Below are positions 39,440 through 51,369 of a stretch of 64,000 nt of DNA, piece after piece (position 1 is the stretch's first letter; the number at the start of each line of letters is the position of its first letter). The stretch spans positions 2,030,412 through 2,094,411 of the forward strand of contig JAQFVV010006335.1 in the NCBI GenBank assembly GCA_028023455.1, read 5' to 3'. This DNA is from Epiperipatus broadwayi. Taxonomy: Eukaryota; Onychophora; Udeonychophora; Euonychophora; Peripatidae. Below the pieces are notes generated by a model. That model worked only from the letters and a program-made list of their open reading frames with translations. It had not been told where the DNA came from and made no database searches. The translations under genes and the position numbers were made by a program.

Positions 39440-39900
39440 TTTTTAGCACCGAGAGAGATTTTATCAAGCTATTGTGATAATAAAAATTTCAAAGCATTGT
39501 CAAGCACACTTTTCTGCATGACAAATTTATCTACAGCATATTTATATTTCATGATCAGTTTACTATACAATCTGAAATCAGAATCCAATATGACTTTTAG
39601 AAGTTGATCTAACAGCAGAGCAATAATTTCCTGGTTGAGCTCACAATCCTTCACTAAATTCCTTAATGCTAAATCATATTCTAGATATTTCTCATAAGAT
39701 AATTGTTTTCTGTTTCATAGCCTCAGTCATGATACTCATTTTATTATCAGTGGAGTAAAATATCCACTTATTTTTTCAATCACTTCATGGTATAAAAGTA
39801 CCTGCGCTTTTTTACGGTCACACAATTTATTTTCTAGTCATAAAAGAACATGTCCTTCGAACCTTATAAAAACTTGAGACATCTTTACAAGTGTTTAAAA
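39440..39900 (-). pseudogene. Probable Gypsy-type gag relic
   Basis: Read on the minus strand: CDRKKAQVLLYHEVIEKISG (about 39825-39766), then stops, then YEKYLEYDLALRNLVKDCEL, NQEIIALLLDQLLKVILDSD, KLIMKYKYAVDKFVMQKSVL and DNALKF to a stop at about 39466. The order 'Y...L..L.K.C.........L..QL...I.D.....LI........DK.....ALD.A..F' resembles the capsid C-terminal region of Gypsy gag. No LTR, protease or pol was found nearby. The family call is from pattern memory and moderate at best. Confidence 0.4.
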
Positions 39901-40258
39901 TAATTTTTCCATGAAGCAATATTATCTATATAAAACTCCTGATGTCTGCTATTTGATAATACTATTTCATCTATTATACCATAGGGGCTTTAACAACTAT
40001 TGTTTACACTCTTCTGATAGTTATTGTAAGTTCTTTCAACTGTTAATCTGCTTCATTCTGCTAATGATATAAATTGAATACTTGCCAGGAGGTATCAATA
40101 TTTAGAAATAAACTTAACACTAGCACAGTAACAAAAATAATGTATTTAACAGTAATAAATAAAATTAAGAATAATAAATAAATGAGGATTCATTAAGAAT
40201 AATTATAGATTCTATTACTTATCCTCAAATTTGAGTGGCTAGCTTCTTCCACACTCAG

Positions 40259-40311
40259 GATATATTCATATCAACATTATGTTTTTGAATTCCAAAGACT
40301 CTTAAACACAG
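40259..40311 (+). CDS. Candidate host-gene exon f
   Basis: A 53-bp exon candidate with acceptor gcttcttccacactcag and donor ACAG|gtatgc. Only the frame entered in phase 2 is open across it: one base (G), then IYSYQHYVFEFQRLLNT, then one base (G), so it leaves in phase 1. This is the only phase-changing exon in the second half of the chain. It converts exon e's phase 2 exactly to the phase 1 required by exon g, with joints AA|G = Lys and G|TA = Val. An (AT)n tract starts 16 bases after the donor. Confidence 0.5.
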
Positions 40312-40323
40312 GTATGCTTGTTA

Positions 40324-40326
<3 letters not shown>

Positions 40327-40417
<91 letters not shown>

Positions 40418-40420
40418 ACG
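40327..40420. repeat. (AT)n microsatellite
   Basis: About 94 bases of AT repeat, with one c near its end. It lies immediately downstream of the putative donor at 40312. Confidence 0.95.
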
Positions 40421-41680
40421 TTTTCACAATATGTGATGTAAATATAATTGTTTTTGGGTTAAACCATGTGCAATTTTGTTTAATTCACAAGCTTTCAACA
40501 AATTAGCAACCACAATTGCTAAAGTGTATAAGTATTGATTTTGGAACTCTTCAAGCAATAAAATATTTGCCTTTAACTGAAAATATTATTAATTCTATAT
40601 AAGCATCATTATGAACTACATTTGTTCTTGCACAGTTACTCTCTTCTAATTCCTATTATGCTACAATCACCATAAATTTGACTGAATTTTTTTATACATC
40701 TGATCATTTGCAAGCAACGGTTTAATTTACATAATAGTCTGTGTTTTTTTTTTTTAATTACAAATTATTACTATCATGTATGTAGATGTTTCTATTGTTA
40801 ATTTAAATAATTAATTAAAAAACAATCTGTACATATTTATAACAAAAATAATATTTATTTACAATCTATATAATATGTGCATAGACATTCCACTATGTAA
40901 ATGAGCCATGAAAAAAACATGACAAATATTTCATTTTATTTTCTAACAAATACAACCCTTAAAAAACAAGTCTATAAAATGAAAAACAAAAATAATAATA
41001 ATGAATATGATTCTTTAGATTTTCTTACTATTACAAGCAATGGATCACTCAGAGCTGGCCAAGAAAATATTAGCATGCTTCCATTCAAAGAGAGCAGTTC
41101 TTTTAAACATAATAAAAAAGCACATCGGTTATTTAAAAAAATATCTTATGTGCAGATATAGATATATTGCTTTACCAATATTCTAAATGAAGAGTTTCTA
41201 ACCTTTTTTACCTAACACCCATATTTATTCTTTTGTTAATAGTAAAATGTTTCTACAACCCACTAACGCTGCCTGAAAAACTTAATTCAGTGCTTATGGA
41301 CATTATGAAACAAAAAAGATTTATAATAGTATATTAATAGATATATAACAATTCAAATTGAATACCAAATTTAAATTAATGTGAAAGAATAAAATGTATT
41401 TAATTTATTTTGAACATGAAAATATTAATTTAGTTAAAGCACAAACAACTTTGCAAAAAAAATTAAATGCCCATTGCCCATCTATAGTAATCTATGTTTT
41501 TTTTTTTTGAATAACTGGAAAATACTCATTGCCCATCTGAAAGATATCTAAGTGGTGGTAGGGTCTAGGCTGGTGAATAATTGTTTAAAGCAAGACAAAA
41601 AAGTTTTCTGTATTAAAAAGTATTATTTATTTTATTTTTAAAATTAGAATTTATTAGTCAAGTAGAAATACATGTTGAAT
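40421..41680. other. Intronic sequence with one unassigned frame
   Basis: A + strand frame at 40901-41161 (ending SNGSLRAGQENISMLPFKES and on to KKISYVQI-stop) has coding-like composition in 41030-41150. It has no recognised family and no strong acceptor in front. It could be an alternative terminal exon or a decayed repeat. The remainder is AT-rich without features. Confidence 0.35.
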
Positions 41681-41689
41681 GCAATGGTT

Positions 41690-42560
41690 TTTTTGGTCAT
41701 TAAGCTTTGCTATCCATAGTTTATTTGTGCTTAATACTCCAGCAATACCCGTTAAAGCTTGAAGCTACAAGAGATTGTTCATGCTTGAGAGTTCTTGGAT
41801 ATTCTTGGGATGGAATATTTAGAATTCTATAATTGTCTTCCAGGATTGATGTTTATCATCATTGATTTCAATGGATTGAAATTGTATTACTGCAATGCCT
41901 AGCATGGTTGATAGGCTGTTTTCATTCAAGTCTGAAAACTCCATTGGATGGACTTCATTGTTAGGGGATCGACAATCATTCCTTTTGGTTAATGTCATTG
42001 TATTTTTAAATTTTTTGTTCTTTTTATTTCTTAGTATTGTTGGATTTTGATGTAACATGGTAGGTTTAATTTGGTTATGACTAGCATCCAAAGACAATGC
42101 ATTATTATCATCCTGCTGAGAACTACTTCAGTCTATTGTTTTTGTCTTTATGGCTATAGTTCCATGGACAATTGAATGACCATTTTTTTTCCATTGGATT
42201 ACAGTTTATTTGTATTAGTTCTACCTCACCAGTTATCATACCATCAGAGCACTTAACATCCAATGTATGGTTTTCCCTGTTGTCTTCATTTGCTCATCAC
42301 ATTTTCTAACTTGATCTTCATGAATGGAGTGAGGAGACTTATCTTTGTTGGACAGGACAAATTCTTAATGTTTACTCCATACATTCTTATTGTTTTTTCT
42401 TTAATTACTGTGTGATAATTCATATAGAATACATATTTGGATGGGCTGTAACCAACAACATTAGCTGTTGTTGAGAGTTTATTGGATATTGGTGTCTGTT
42501 AATTTTATTAATTTCTTATTGATCATTATCCCCAAAAGGCTGGCAACTTAAATCTATTTT
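41690..42560 (-). pseudogene. Decayed protein-coding block, family unknown
   Basis: On the minus strand, overlapping open segments in shifting frames read: VVGYSPSKYVFYMNYHTVIK (about 42455), then ENHTLDVKCSDGMITGEVEL and IQINCNPMEKKWSFNCPWNY (about 42270-42155), then after a stop SSSQQDDNNALSLDASHNQI down to SWKTIIEF-stop at 41819. Composition is coding-like for about 750 bp, with several frameshifts and stops and no introns visible. It is either a processed pseudogene of a host gene or an unrecognised transposon protein. The C-x3-C...C-P-W pattern hints at a metal-binding or disulfide region. Function not assigned. Confidence 0.4.
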
Positions 42561-42779
42561 GTAATTTGCAGTTCTAAGTGCATGAATTTTAGTTTTTGTT
42601 TTAATATTTTAAACAAAATATTGATTCAAGAAGGGGGAGGAATGCACACTTCATTAATTATAGTTTAACTTATGATAAATGACTTTAGCTTACATGGGTC
42701 ATTATTTTAGCATATCATTACATATTTGTTAAACCATTTAAGGCTTTGCTTTAATATTTAAATTCAGTGACTTTATATT

Positions 42780-43250
42780 ATTATGATAGAATTGCTGGCA
42801 TATGTCAAACTATTAAGCCACATAGGGTTTTGACCTGATTTGCCTGTACCTCATTCCAGGAAGTCATGATCTTCTTCATTTATCATTCTTCTCATCCAAG
42901 TATATATTTATATACTGCTTTGATTCACCTGTACCTCATTCCAGAGAGTCAATGCCTCCCATCTTTTAATGTTCTCATTCATGATAGAAGTCTAAAGTCT
43001 ACTTCTAGAACATGCAGGTTAGTGTAGATGAAGCTCTGTATGGCTATGCCGTAATCCAGCCCATAGAAACTTTCTGCCTACCTTTTTTTTGTACCACTCT
43101 AGCATGAAGCTGGCATGTACCACTTTTGAAAAATTGGAGAATGACCTTGTCCTGGTCAAATATGCCATTTCCTCTCGCAGATATTATGCTAGCACCACCA
43201 TTTTTTATAATTAGTTTTCTAGTCTGTTTAGCAAAATAAATCATAATGAT
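42780..43250 (-). repeat. Unidentified repeat-like island
   Basis: Of higher complexity than its flanks. It contains cctgtacctcattccag twice (about 42843 and 42929), the two copies ending gaagtc and gagtc. A minus-strand open frame at 43044-43244 (GGASIISARGNGIFDQDKVI and on) has no recognised family. It probably belongs to a dispersed repeat; no ends were found. Confidence 0.35.
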
Positions 43251-45215
43251 ATGTGATAATAAAATGTTTTCTCTTTGTAATATTTTTCATTGGAGTTTAA
43301 ATCCAACTTCTCATGAAGCTGCCCTCTCCTTTATTGAAACAAGCCATTCCTGTATTTATAGAGTTTTGCTATATTCTATCATTAAATGCCGAAAATGTAA
43401 AATAAATAATGTTTTAGTCTACTTAATGATTAAAATGTATCTTTATTTTAATTGTTGTAAATAAAGTCTCTAAATAAAAATAAATTTATGTATCAAATGC
43501 AAAGGACATCATACTAAAATCGTATAGTCAACAAAACTCTTTTGTATCTTTATAAATATATTGTTTTAGATGTATCAAACATCCACCAAACCACTCAGAT
43601 AAATCTATTTTTGTAACATTGAATAAAATCCTATTTTTAAATATACATTCAGTATTCTAACTGCCACACTAAATTAATATTTGTTAAAATAAAATAATTA
43701 TATCAAGTTTGTTAAATGTTTATAATGAAAATAAAGTTTTAAAGGCATGGAGTTGATTATATGTATAGAACTCATCTTGAATTGTGTCCAAATAAATATT
43801 TATATTTTAAACTTTAATCCAGTTGTTTGAATCGCCTTAATATATTTATCTTATGTTTTTTTTACTTATATCTTGTGTTCACTCAATCTCTCAACCTCAT
43901 CATCACCAGTTGAGATCTAATGTAAAATGTTGTAGCATCAAGCTAGGGTACATTGAAATGTATGTAGTATCACTGTAGGTGTTGCCATAGTATTATATAT
44001 TTTGGGAATGGCAGATAGGTTAGAATTCATGATTGCTCCTGACCTGTGTATCTCGGGCATGATTAGATTTGGGGTACTTTTGCTCAGATTCTAAATCCTG
44101 TTGGATGGACATACATTTTTGACTGGTACAGTGTTCATATGTAAAATATACAGAGATTGTGGTGTCTGTCTAAGTGATGAAAGAAAAAACACCAGTGAAC
44201 ATAATGACAAAACATGGATTTGAGTTTAGCACAATTTATGTGGTGGTGACTGCACTAGCAGCAAGATATGTTTACATAGATGTTGAAGGATATTAGAAAT
44301 TGTTATCCACCAACATGAATACTTAGGTTGTAGTACTTTCATCATATACATTCGTTATACTTTTCTTTTTATTACAATCATGTTAAAATTTAATACATTG
44401 TTTTACTTTAATCATTTAAGTTGTTATACTTTAATTTTTATTATAATTATATTAAAATTTAATTTTTAATTACAATCATTTGGAGTTTGTATATATTCTT
44501 GTGTTTTTATAATCATTTTAAAAAAAAATCAATGTAATAGTATGATAATCATATTTTAAAAAATGGGCATATTGTTTTGCCTCTAAAACTGGATTATTAA
44601 TAACAATATGTTTGTCAAGCTTCCATCGAAATGAGCAAATATATAATACATAAGTCCTGTATTTTTACGTGTATATATATATTAGCTGTGATGAAAAAGA
44701 CTATAATACGATATAGTCAAAACATTGGTGAAATATTTTATTCTATGAGAAATTGTTTACAAAATAATTCAAGTCTTGTAAAAAAAGATATATATGTGTG
44801 TGTGCGTGGAAATTATTAATTTATTGAGATTAAAAGATTGTTTTTTAAAGAAAAGTTTGTGTTTGGGTATAAGAAACTTATTAATTGAAATATCTTTATT
44901 CTATAAACTTAATATCAGTTATTTAAAAATCATTTTGAATTAAAACATTATAACTGGTTCAAGATTGTTCTTTGGCTGTTATTTATCTGGATAACTTTAA
45001 ATAAAAAATATTTAAAATACATTAACAGGTGGTTTATTTAGTTTAGTTTTTTACTGTAAAAAGTTATTACACTTGGCTTCTACAGGGCAGTTTATTTATT
45101 ACTTAAGTAGACTTCATAAATTTTACATGGCATTTTTTTTCATATATAACTTTTTATTTATTTATTTATTTTTGTTCAATCACAATTAGTTTATTTTTTA
45201 ATATTTAATTTGAAA
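43251..45215. other. Intronic sequence
   Basis: About 43920-44330 is a more complex island (for example gacctgtgtatctcgggcatg) of unknown origin. The remainder is AT-rich with no gene or repeat recognised. Confidence 0.4.
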
Positions 45216-45220
45216 TAAAA

Positions 45221-45520
45221 GTATGGAGGATCCAGTAAAAAAATAAAGAGGTGTTGCTGACCTCATTGAAAAAATTAAAAGACTGTAGTGGAATGGGGAT
45301 GGACACATTGCTAGAAGAGATGATGGACAATTAAGCTTAAACTGGATTTCAAGAGATTGTAAAAGACCCAGAGACTACATGTGAGATAGATAGATGAAAT
45401 AAGAAAGTGTGCAGGTGTGATGTGGAGCAGAAAAGCTAAAGATCATAGAAAATGGATTGAACTTAGAGAAACCTTCATCCTGCAGTGGATTGATAATGGT
45501 TGACGATGATGATTATGTTT
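45221..45520 (+). pseudogene. RTE-type LINE 3' end, copy 1
   Basis: Translates in pieces to GVADLIEKIKRL, HIARRDD, NCKRPRDY and EIRKCAGVMW, then KWIELRETFILQWIDNG and a stop, followed by gacgatgatgatta. 'TGV.D.I.....LKW.W.GH.AR..D.RW...I..W.PR..KR...RP..RW.DEIR...G..W...A..R..W..L.E.F..QW' is the very conserved C-terminus of RTE-clade elements, which end in a short (TGA)n-like tail. The copy is 5'-truncated, with an internal deletion of roughly 55 bp near 45231 relative to the copy at 58.3 kb, and carries stops. Confidence 0.8.
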
Positions 45521-45947
45521 GTTGTTTTATTTATATTTATTTAGTTTATTATTGTTATTATTTTCATATATATATATAAATTAATAGTTATTATATTGCA
45601 TTGAAAGAATATAACATGCCCTTTGCTGTTTTATGTTGAGATAGTAAATATGATTATTCATTCTTAGTTAAATCTTAGACAAATATTATTAATAACAAAA
45701 AACATGATGATTTAAGGGCTGCTGAAAAGATTATTTATTTCTGCAAAATATGTTAGCTTATCAAAAATTTTGCATCATGGTGTAACTGTTGATGTGAGAT
45801 AGAGATTGTAAAACAGTAATTTTAAATATTATGTAATAATTTTATAATGATTAAATATACCATTAAAAATTTAAAAATATAATATTTATTAAAATTAATA
45901 ACAACTGAAACACAGGCTTATTATATACATGTGTCTATATATGTAAT

Positions 45948-46662
45948 ATAGGGAATATGAGCACAGACTTTCAGATGACCCATCACTCTCCACTCTATCT
46001 AATAACACTGATACACTCAAGCACATATATGCTGAAAAAATAAATAATCACCAATATACATATTTCATGCTAAACCAGCAATCATCAGTTGGTCCAGATT
46101 ATCATCTCCCACACATATATACTATAAGTGCTCAGATATATATTAAGTTAGACAATCTTTATACTTTAATGGACAGACTCCAATCTACTACACACTTTAA
46201 TTCTTCAACCATCCATCCAATTGAAAATCTGATGATGGAATGCTCGAAGGCCACCCTAAGGCCGAGATTCTTGTCAAACCCATGTTGACCTAAGGTCAAT
46301 ATGAACCCCACATATACAGGACAACCTGGGTGTGACAAGAATCTCAGCCTTAGGGTGGCCTTCGAGCATTCCATCATCAGATTTTCAATTGGATGGACAG
46401 TTGAAGAGTTCGAGTGTGTAATAGATTGGAGCATGTCCATTAAAGTATAAAGATTGTCTATCTTAATATATATCTGAGCACTTTAGTATATATGAGTAAG
46501 AGATGATAATCTGGACCAACTGATGATTGCTGATTTAGCATGAAATACTTATATCTGTGATTATTTATCTTTTCAGCATATATGTGCTTGAGTATATCAG
46601 CGATATTGATAGAGTGGAGAGTGATGGGTCATCTGAAAGTCTGTGCTCATATACCCTATATT
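45948..46662. mobile_element. About 715-bp SINE palindrome
   Basis: Atagggaatatgagcacagact at 45947 is mirrored by agtctgtgctcatataccctat at 46641. The arms, roughly 350 bp each, match along almost their full length and meet near 46290-46320 (gacctaaggtcaatatg..). The outer arms are a diverged version of the 35.5-kb SINE unit (aataatcaccaatatacatatttcatgctaaaccagcaatca). The inner part (gatgatggaatgctcgaaggccaccctaagg) is related to that unit's body. aaaattaataac lies at both outer flanks (45890 and 46664), possibly the target duplication. Confidence 0.7.
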
Positions 46663-46785
46663 AAAATTAATAACTGAAATTGAATATACATATACATTTC
46701 ATTTGGAAAATTAAGTACAATTGTTTTTATTCAAGTGTTGTTTTATAGCCAATACTTTAATCAAACCTTTTTTTAAAGTTTATAG

Positions 46786-46893
46786 TAAAAATGGAATTAC
46801 TGTTAAACACAAAAGATGAAAACTTTGCATTATATGGGTCACTAAAGAAATCAGTCTTACAAAGTGAAGTAGTCAATTCTCTAATGCAATTAA
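46786..46893 (+). CDS. Candidate host-gene exon g
   Basis: A 108-bp exon candidate with acceptor aaccttttttttaaagtttatag-type and donor TTAA|gtaagt. Of three frames, only phase 1 is open: TA, then KMELLLNTKDENFALYGSLK and KSVLQSEVVNSLMQL, then one base. It leaves in phase 1. It has the normal amino-acid composition of a soluble protein and a much higher Glu/Ser/Val content than the surrounding DNA gives by chance. No next exon with phase-1 entry was convincing up to 64000, so the gene probably continues beyond the window or across another large intron. Confidence 0.5.
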
Positions 46894-49390
46894 GTAAGTG
46901 TTGTATATTTTCAATATTAAGCAAAACAAAGAAACTTATTGAGTCAATTTAAAAATGAGTTTCAGTTAAAAGTCATTTAAAACTTTAATATATATATATA
47001 AATTTAATAAAAAAAGCATTTGATAATATTTTACTTCTATTTTGTAAACATAAAAACTATTTATATATATTTTATTAAACACAATAAAAACGGTGAATAA
47101 CAATCAAATTATAAAATCACAAATAATTTGAGATAATTATTTTTTATTAAATATATTTTTTTTTTGATTGTAAATTATATATATATGTTTAAAAGTTGAA
47201 CTTATTGTAATTAGAAAGGATTTAAACTCAGGCTTTTAAGCTCCCTACCGCTATCCACTTTATCTTTTACAACCAATACACTTGACCACATATATATAAA
47301 AAAAGATAAATCATTATCAGTATACATATTTCTGGTACAAATGCTATCATGTTAGGTAAAGTATGAGCTGCTAAAAAATATATTTTTTGATTGTACATTT
47401 TATAAGAAATAGGAAAATCAAGTGATAGGTTTAATACCAAAGATAAAATAGCATAAGGTCAATAAGAAATAGGGTAATCATTTTTACATTAAAACTTCAA
47501 ATATTGTTAAAATGGTAAAATGTAATGAAAATAGAATTGGACAGTACCGGTAAACAAACACGTATTTTCTTTTTAACAGTGTAATGGTAGTGAATTGTTT
47601 TAGCAATGGCTATAAACTCAGGTACACACAGAGTAGTGTGATTTGAAAAAAAAATAGTAAGCCATATGTAGTCAAATCTTATTAATGTTAATTTTTACAA
47701 CAAGTTCAAAACAAATAAATTCTCTATTAAATCAGAAAATACTACTAGTTAAAAATATATAAAAATGTCATTGCATTTATGTATAAATGTACATGTTCAT
47801 TTATAAATAATTGCCACACAAAATAGAAAAATATATTAGAAAGCTCAACAAAACAATTCATCAAAACATCCAATAATTAAATGTTTAGATTCAGTAAAGT
47901 TTTTAAAATAACATATCACAAAACCTAATGAAATTTATGATGTTACAATATTTGTGAAACTTTATTAAGTTAATAATATTTATGGACAAAATTTATTATT
48001 CTAATAAAGTTTGTTAATTGATAAACAAATGCATTTCATTTATTTGTTTGTAAGTTGATGTAAAATATTTTATTTTATTTTGTATTTTCAAAAATGATGG
48101 CAAATTTATACCAATTGAAAGAAAACCATGAAATCTCACCTTATTACTTATAGTGCTATGGAAATGCCCTGGAAATCTACTATGAAGAAAGATACATTGT
48201 GAAAAATTTTGACGTTATCTCAAAAAATGTATAAATACAGGCAAATTTAAAAGGAGAAAAAGTCTTTTAAATTTTCAGTGCAGTCTAGGTTTAGTCTTGT
48301 ATTTCTTTAAAAAAATATCACATTGTACATACATATAACCATGGCTGAATAGAAAAGGTTACCAGGGATTCTGTCCAAGTTAGGGACATGATGCCGCTCC
48401 ATTCCAATAACATCAAGGATATATGATTAATTAAAATAAAATTGGAAAAACAATGCATTTTTTTTTTAATTTCAGTCAAGAAAATATGCAGTTTGTAGTA
48501 CTGAAATTGTAGAATGTTCATTTAAATTTGTCTAAAGAATTATATTGCTAAATTGTGTGTTTTAAACTTTGAATAATGTACTTTTAATATCTATTTTAGT
48601 AAAAACACTGTAATTATTGCCCCAGAATTGTATCCCATAAATAAAGCATTTAACAAGTGATTATGGAAATGCCTTGTATCTGAAAATTAATACTATATTG
48701 CCAGTTAAAATAAATGACTAAAATAATGTTTTTAAATCGTTATCAGAATGAAGGCAGTAACATAATCAATGTACTAGTTTTGGCTAAAGTGTCACTTAAA
48801 TATTTGTTTTTATATATGTGTGACTGATAAAGAATTTGAAAGAGATTACAAAGATTCCTAAATATACATTTTAGCTAGAGATAAAGATTTACCAGGATTA
48901 ATTTAATTATGTTCATCTTAATCTTCATTAAACTCAGATAATGATGCCACATAGAGTTAAATTTGCTTTTATACAAGAGTAGTACTACTTTATAGACCTG
49001 TGAATATATGATACTTAAATTCCATATAAACTTTATATGAACATCATGTTATTTATTTTATGTTTTAATTAATATGTTAAATAATTTGTTAGAGTTGTAA
49101 ATGTGATAGATAAGACTATATACCTCTGGTGGAAACTCTGGTAGTATAGTTTATATTTGATATTTAAAAAGTAAGGCTTGACAAATAAGTTAGAGTGAAT
49201 ACATATTAAATCTTTGATGTTGAAGAGAAATTGTGTTCTTAATCATTTTCTTAAATTTTTTAAATATAAATATTGTTATATTTCATTATGCACTTTTAAA
49301 TTGACCAATGTTTTAGCTATATATTTGTAATTTTGGGACATATCATCTATCTATATGTTCAAAACAAAAGAGTGATAAAACATTCACTGA
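46894..49390. other. Intronic AT-rich sequence with a SINE fragment
   Basis: 47214-47345 (ggatttaaactcaggcttttaagctccctaccg...) resembles the head of the 35.5-kb SINE family on the minus strand. 48330-48420 is a small GC-richer island (gatgccgctccattcc). No exon was called: the acceptor at about 48278 (attttcag) has a short open frame to a stop and could be a terminal exon, but the evidence is too thin. Confidence 0.4.
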
Positions 49391-49515
49391 CAAATGCCAC
49401 AAGCCAGAAACTAGTCTGGGGATATTGTATGAGTAGATACTAGATGGGGATTTTATGCACAAGCATTCTGGTATCCATTGATTACTCTAGATTGCTGTGT
49501 GTGGCAATACATATA
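49390..49515 (-). mobile_element. SINE-like fragment related to 20.4 kb
   Basis: The reverse complement of this stretch matches 20500-20600: gagcaatcaatggatgccag, tgtgcataaaatccc and ctagt.catactcat.caatatccc, then agactagtttctggcttgtg and cagtga. Divergence is moderate. This confirms the 20.4-kb sequence as a dispersed repeat rather than unique DNA. Confidence 0.7.
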
Positions 49516-49832
49516 GTAGTTTTGTCTGTTTTAATCTTCAGCTTTTTCTATCATTCAGTGATTACTATTATATCATTGTATTTTTATTGATATTTACAAG
49601 AAATAAACATTGTTGTTATTTTTGAATTGTATGGTATTATTCTTTAATCATTATCTTAATTCAATTTAAGTTTAAGTCATGCTATCACATTACCAATTCA
49701 TCTAATGTCACACTTAAATATTTATTTTATTTCTAATTTGAGACTAGAAAATTTAAGGTAGAAAGCATGCATAAAATACCTTATATTTATATTTACCTAC
49801 ATTAAGGAATAAAATACAATCCTCTGAGAAAT

Positions 49833-49865
<33 letters not shown>

Positions 49866-50030
49866 TGCTTATTTTATTTGGAAAATATGGATTGAGTGCA
49901 TTTGCATAGGTTAGAGTCTTATAAAACTCAATCATATGCAAATTTGTTTTAAATACATGCTGGTGTAATTGAAGTCACACTTTTTAGCTTTTCTTGCTGC
50001 TATTTTTATTTTAACTTAGTTGAATTCTTA

Positions 50031-50616
50031 TAGATCTAGTTTCTAGTCTTTCTACTCTCTACTGACATGAGCCAACTAGCTCAAAACCATGATTTAAAGT
50101 TTGGAGACAATTTGAAAAAGATATTAAATTCTCTCTCTCTCAGCGTATATGTAAACAAAGCTTGATAGTGGGCTATTGGTAAAGCTCCATCTAGTGATCA
50201 TAAAATGTAAGCTATAGCAAGTTACAAAACTTATAAGTTGTTTTGTTTATCATAAATGTACCCTTTAAGGTTTTTGCAATGATATAAATTGTAGAGGCTT
50301 TTACTATATGGTGAAAGTGAACTTAATTCAGACCCATATAGCTATCTAGTTTGTTTGATTGGATTTGAAGATATTTATGTATCTGAACAATTCATGTTTT
50401 CAAGCTGATAGAAACATGTTTCATAAATGCTGATTAGTAAAGTTGGAGTTTAGAGCTAGTTCCTAGTCTTCCTACCCTTTACTGACATGAGCCAACTACC
50501 TTAAAACCGTGTTTTAAAAGTTGGAGACAATTTGAAAGATATATTGGATTCTATCTCTGACAGCATTTATGTAAACAAATCTTGATAGTGGCCTTTTGGT
50601 AAAGCTCCATCTAGTG

Positions 50617-50622
<6 letters not shown>
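50031..50622. repeat. About 170-bp direct repeat pair enclosing a SINE fragment
   Basis: 50031-50200 and 50453-50622 share tctactgacatgagccaacta, ttggagacaatttgaaa, gtaaacaaa.cttgatagtgg and taaagctccatctagtgatcata. Between them, 50300-50410 (gaacttaattcagacccatatagctat...) is a diverged minus-strand relative of 11041-11125 in the palindromic SINE composite. So this is a tandem SINE or SINE dimer. The second repeat leads directly into (AT)n. Confidence 0.65.

Positions 50623-50704
<82 letters not shown>
50622..50704. repeat. (AT)n microsatellite
   Basis: About 83 bases of perfect AT repeat at the end of the second direct-repeat copy. Confidence 0.95.
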
Positions 50705-50706
<2 letters not shown>

Positions 50707-51126
50707 TGTGTGTAAATATTGTAAAAGATATGATAACTTTTGAATTGACAACTGCAGAACATAAGCCTACTTATGTGTTTCTCAAGAAAAAAATAAGACA
50801 ATACATATCATGATAAGTGTTTATTAATTTTATTCAGTAATACACCTCAGATATTTTTATCCAAAAAATAACACAAGAAATTATATCTTAACCTTTGATT
50901 AATAAGTACCAACTGCCCACTTTACATTTTCCTTCTATTCTCTACTACAGTTAATAAGTTGTTTTTTTAAACATCACATTTTTTCATTAAATTGATATAT
51001 TTTATTTTTTCATAAAAACACTCGATTATATTATAAAGAAGCTTGAGCTTTAGATACTATAGTAATATTACTTTAAATTGAGACTGTCAGCTACATAATT
51101 CATTACAGATAAAAATTTAATTAGTT

Positions 51127-51134
51127 TATATATA

Positions 51135-51173
<39 letters not shown>

Positions 51174-51187
51174 TAATCATAAACAAT

Positions 51188-51232
<45 letters not shown>
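51127..51232. repeat. Split (AT)n tract
   Basis: Two (AT)n runs (about 51127-51172 and 51193-51232) separated by actaatcataaacaatcatc. The spacer's tcataaacaatca is mirrored by tgtttatgattgg just downstream at 51237, so the whole region can fold into a cruciform. Confidence 0.85.
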
Positions 51233-51233
<1 letters not shown>

Positions 51234-51369
51234 CCTTGTTTATGATTGGCTGTCAAATTAAGAATGCATATTTATCTATTATTTATAAATAATTTTATTG
51301 AAAAACCATATGTAATAATGATACAATTGTAAATCAAAAGTAATAGTTATCCATGTTAGTCAGGCAAAC

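Noticed and set aside
46067-46440. ORFs on both strands in the palindrome
   Set aside because: They mirror one another because the DNA is palindromic, and they have no protein similarity.
48278-48310. Short terminal exon after exon g
   Set aside because: The open frame is ten residues with no polyadenylation context that distinguishes it from background. Similar short options exist at 52612 and 54068.
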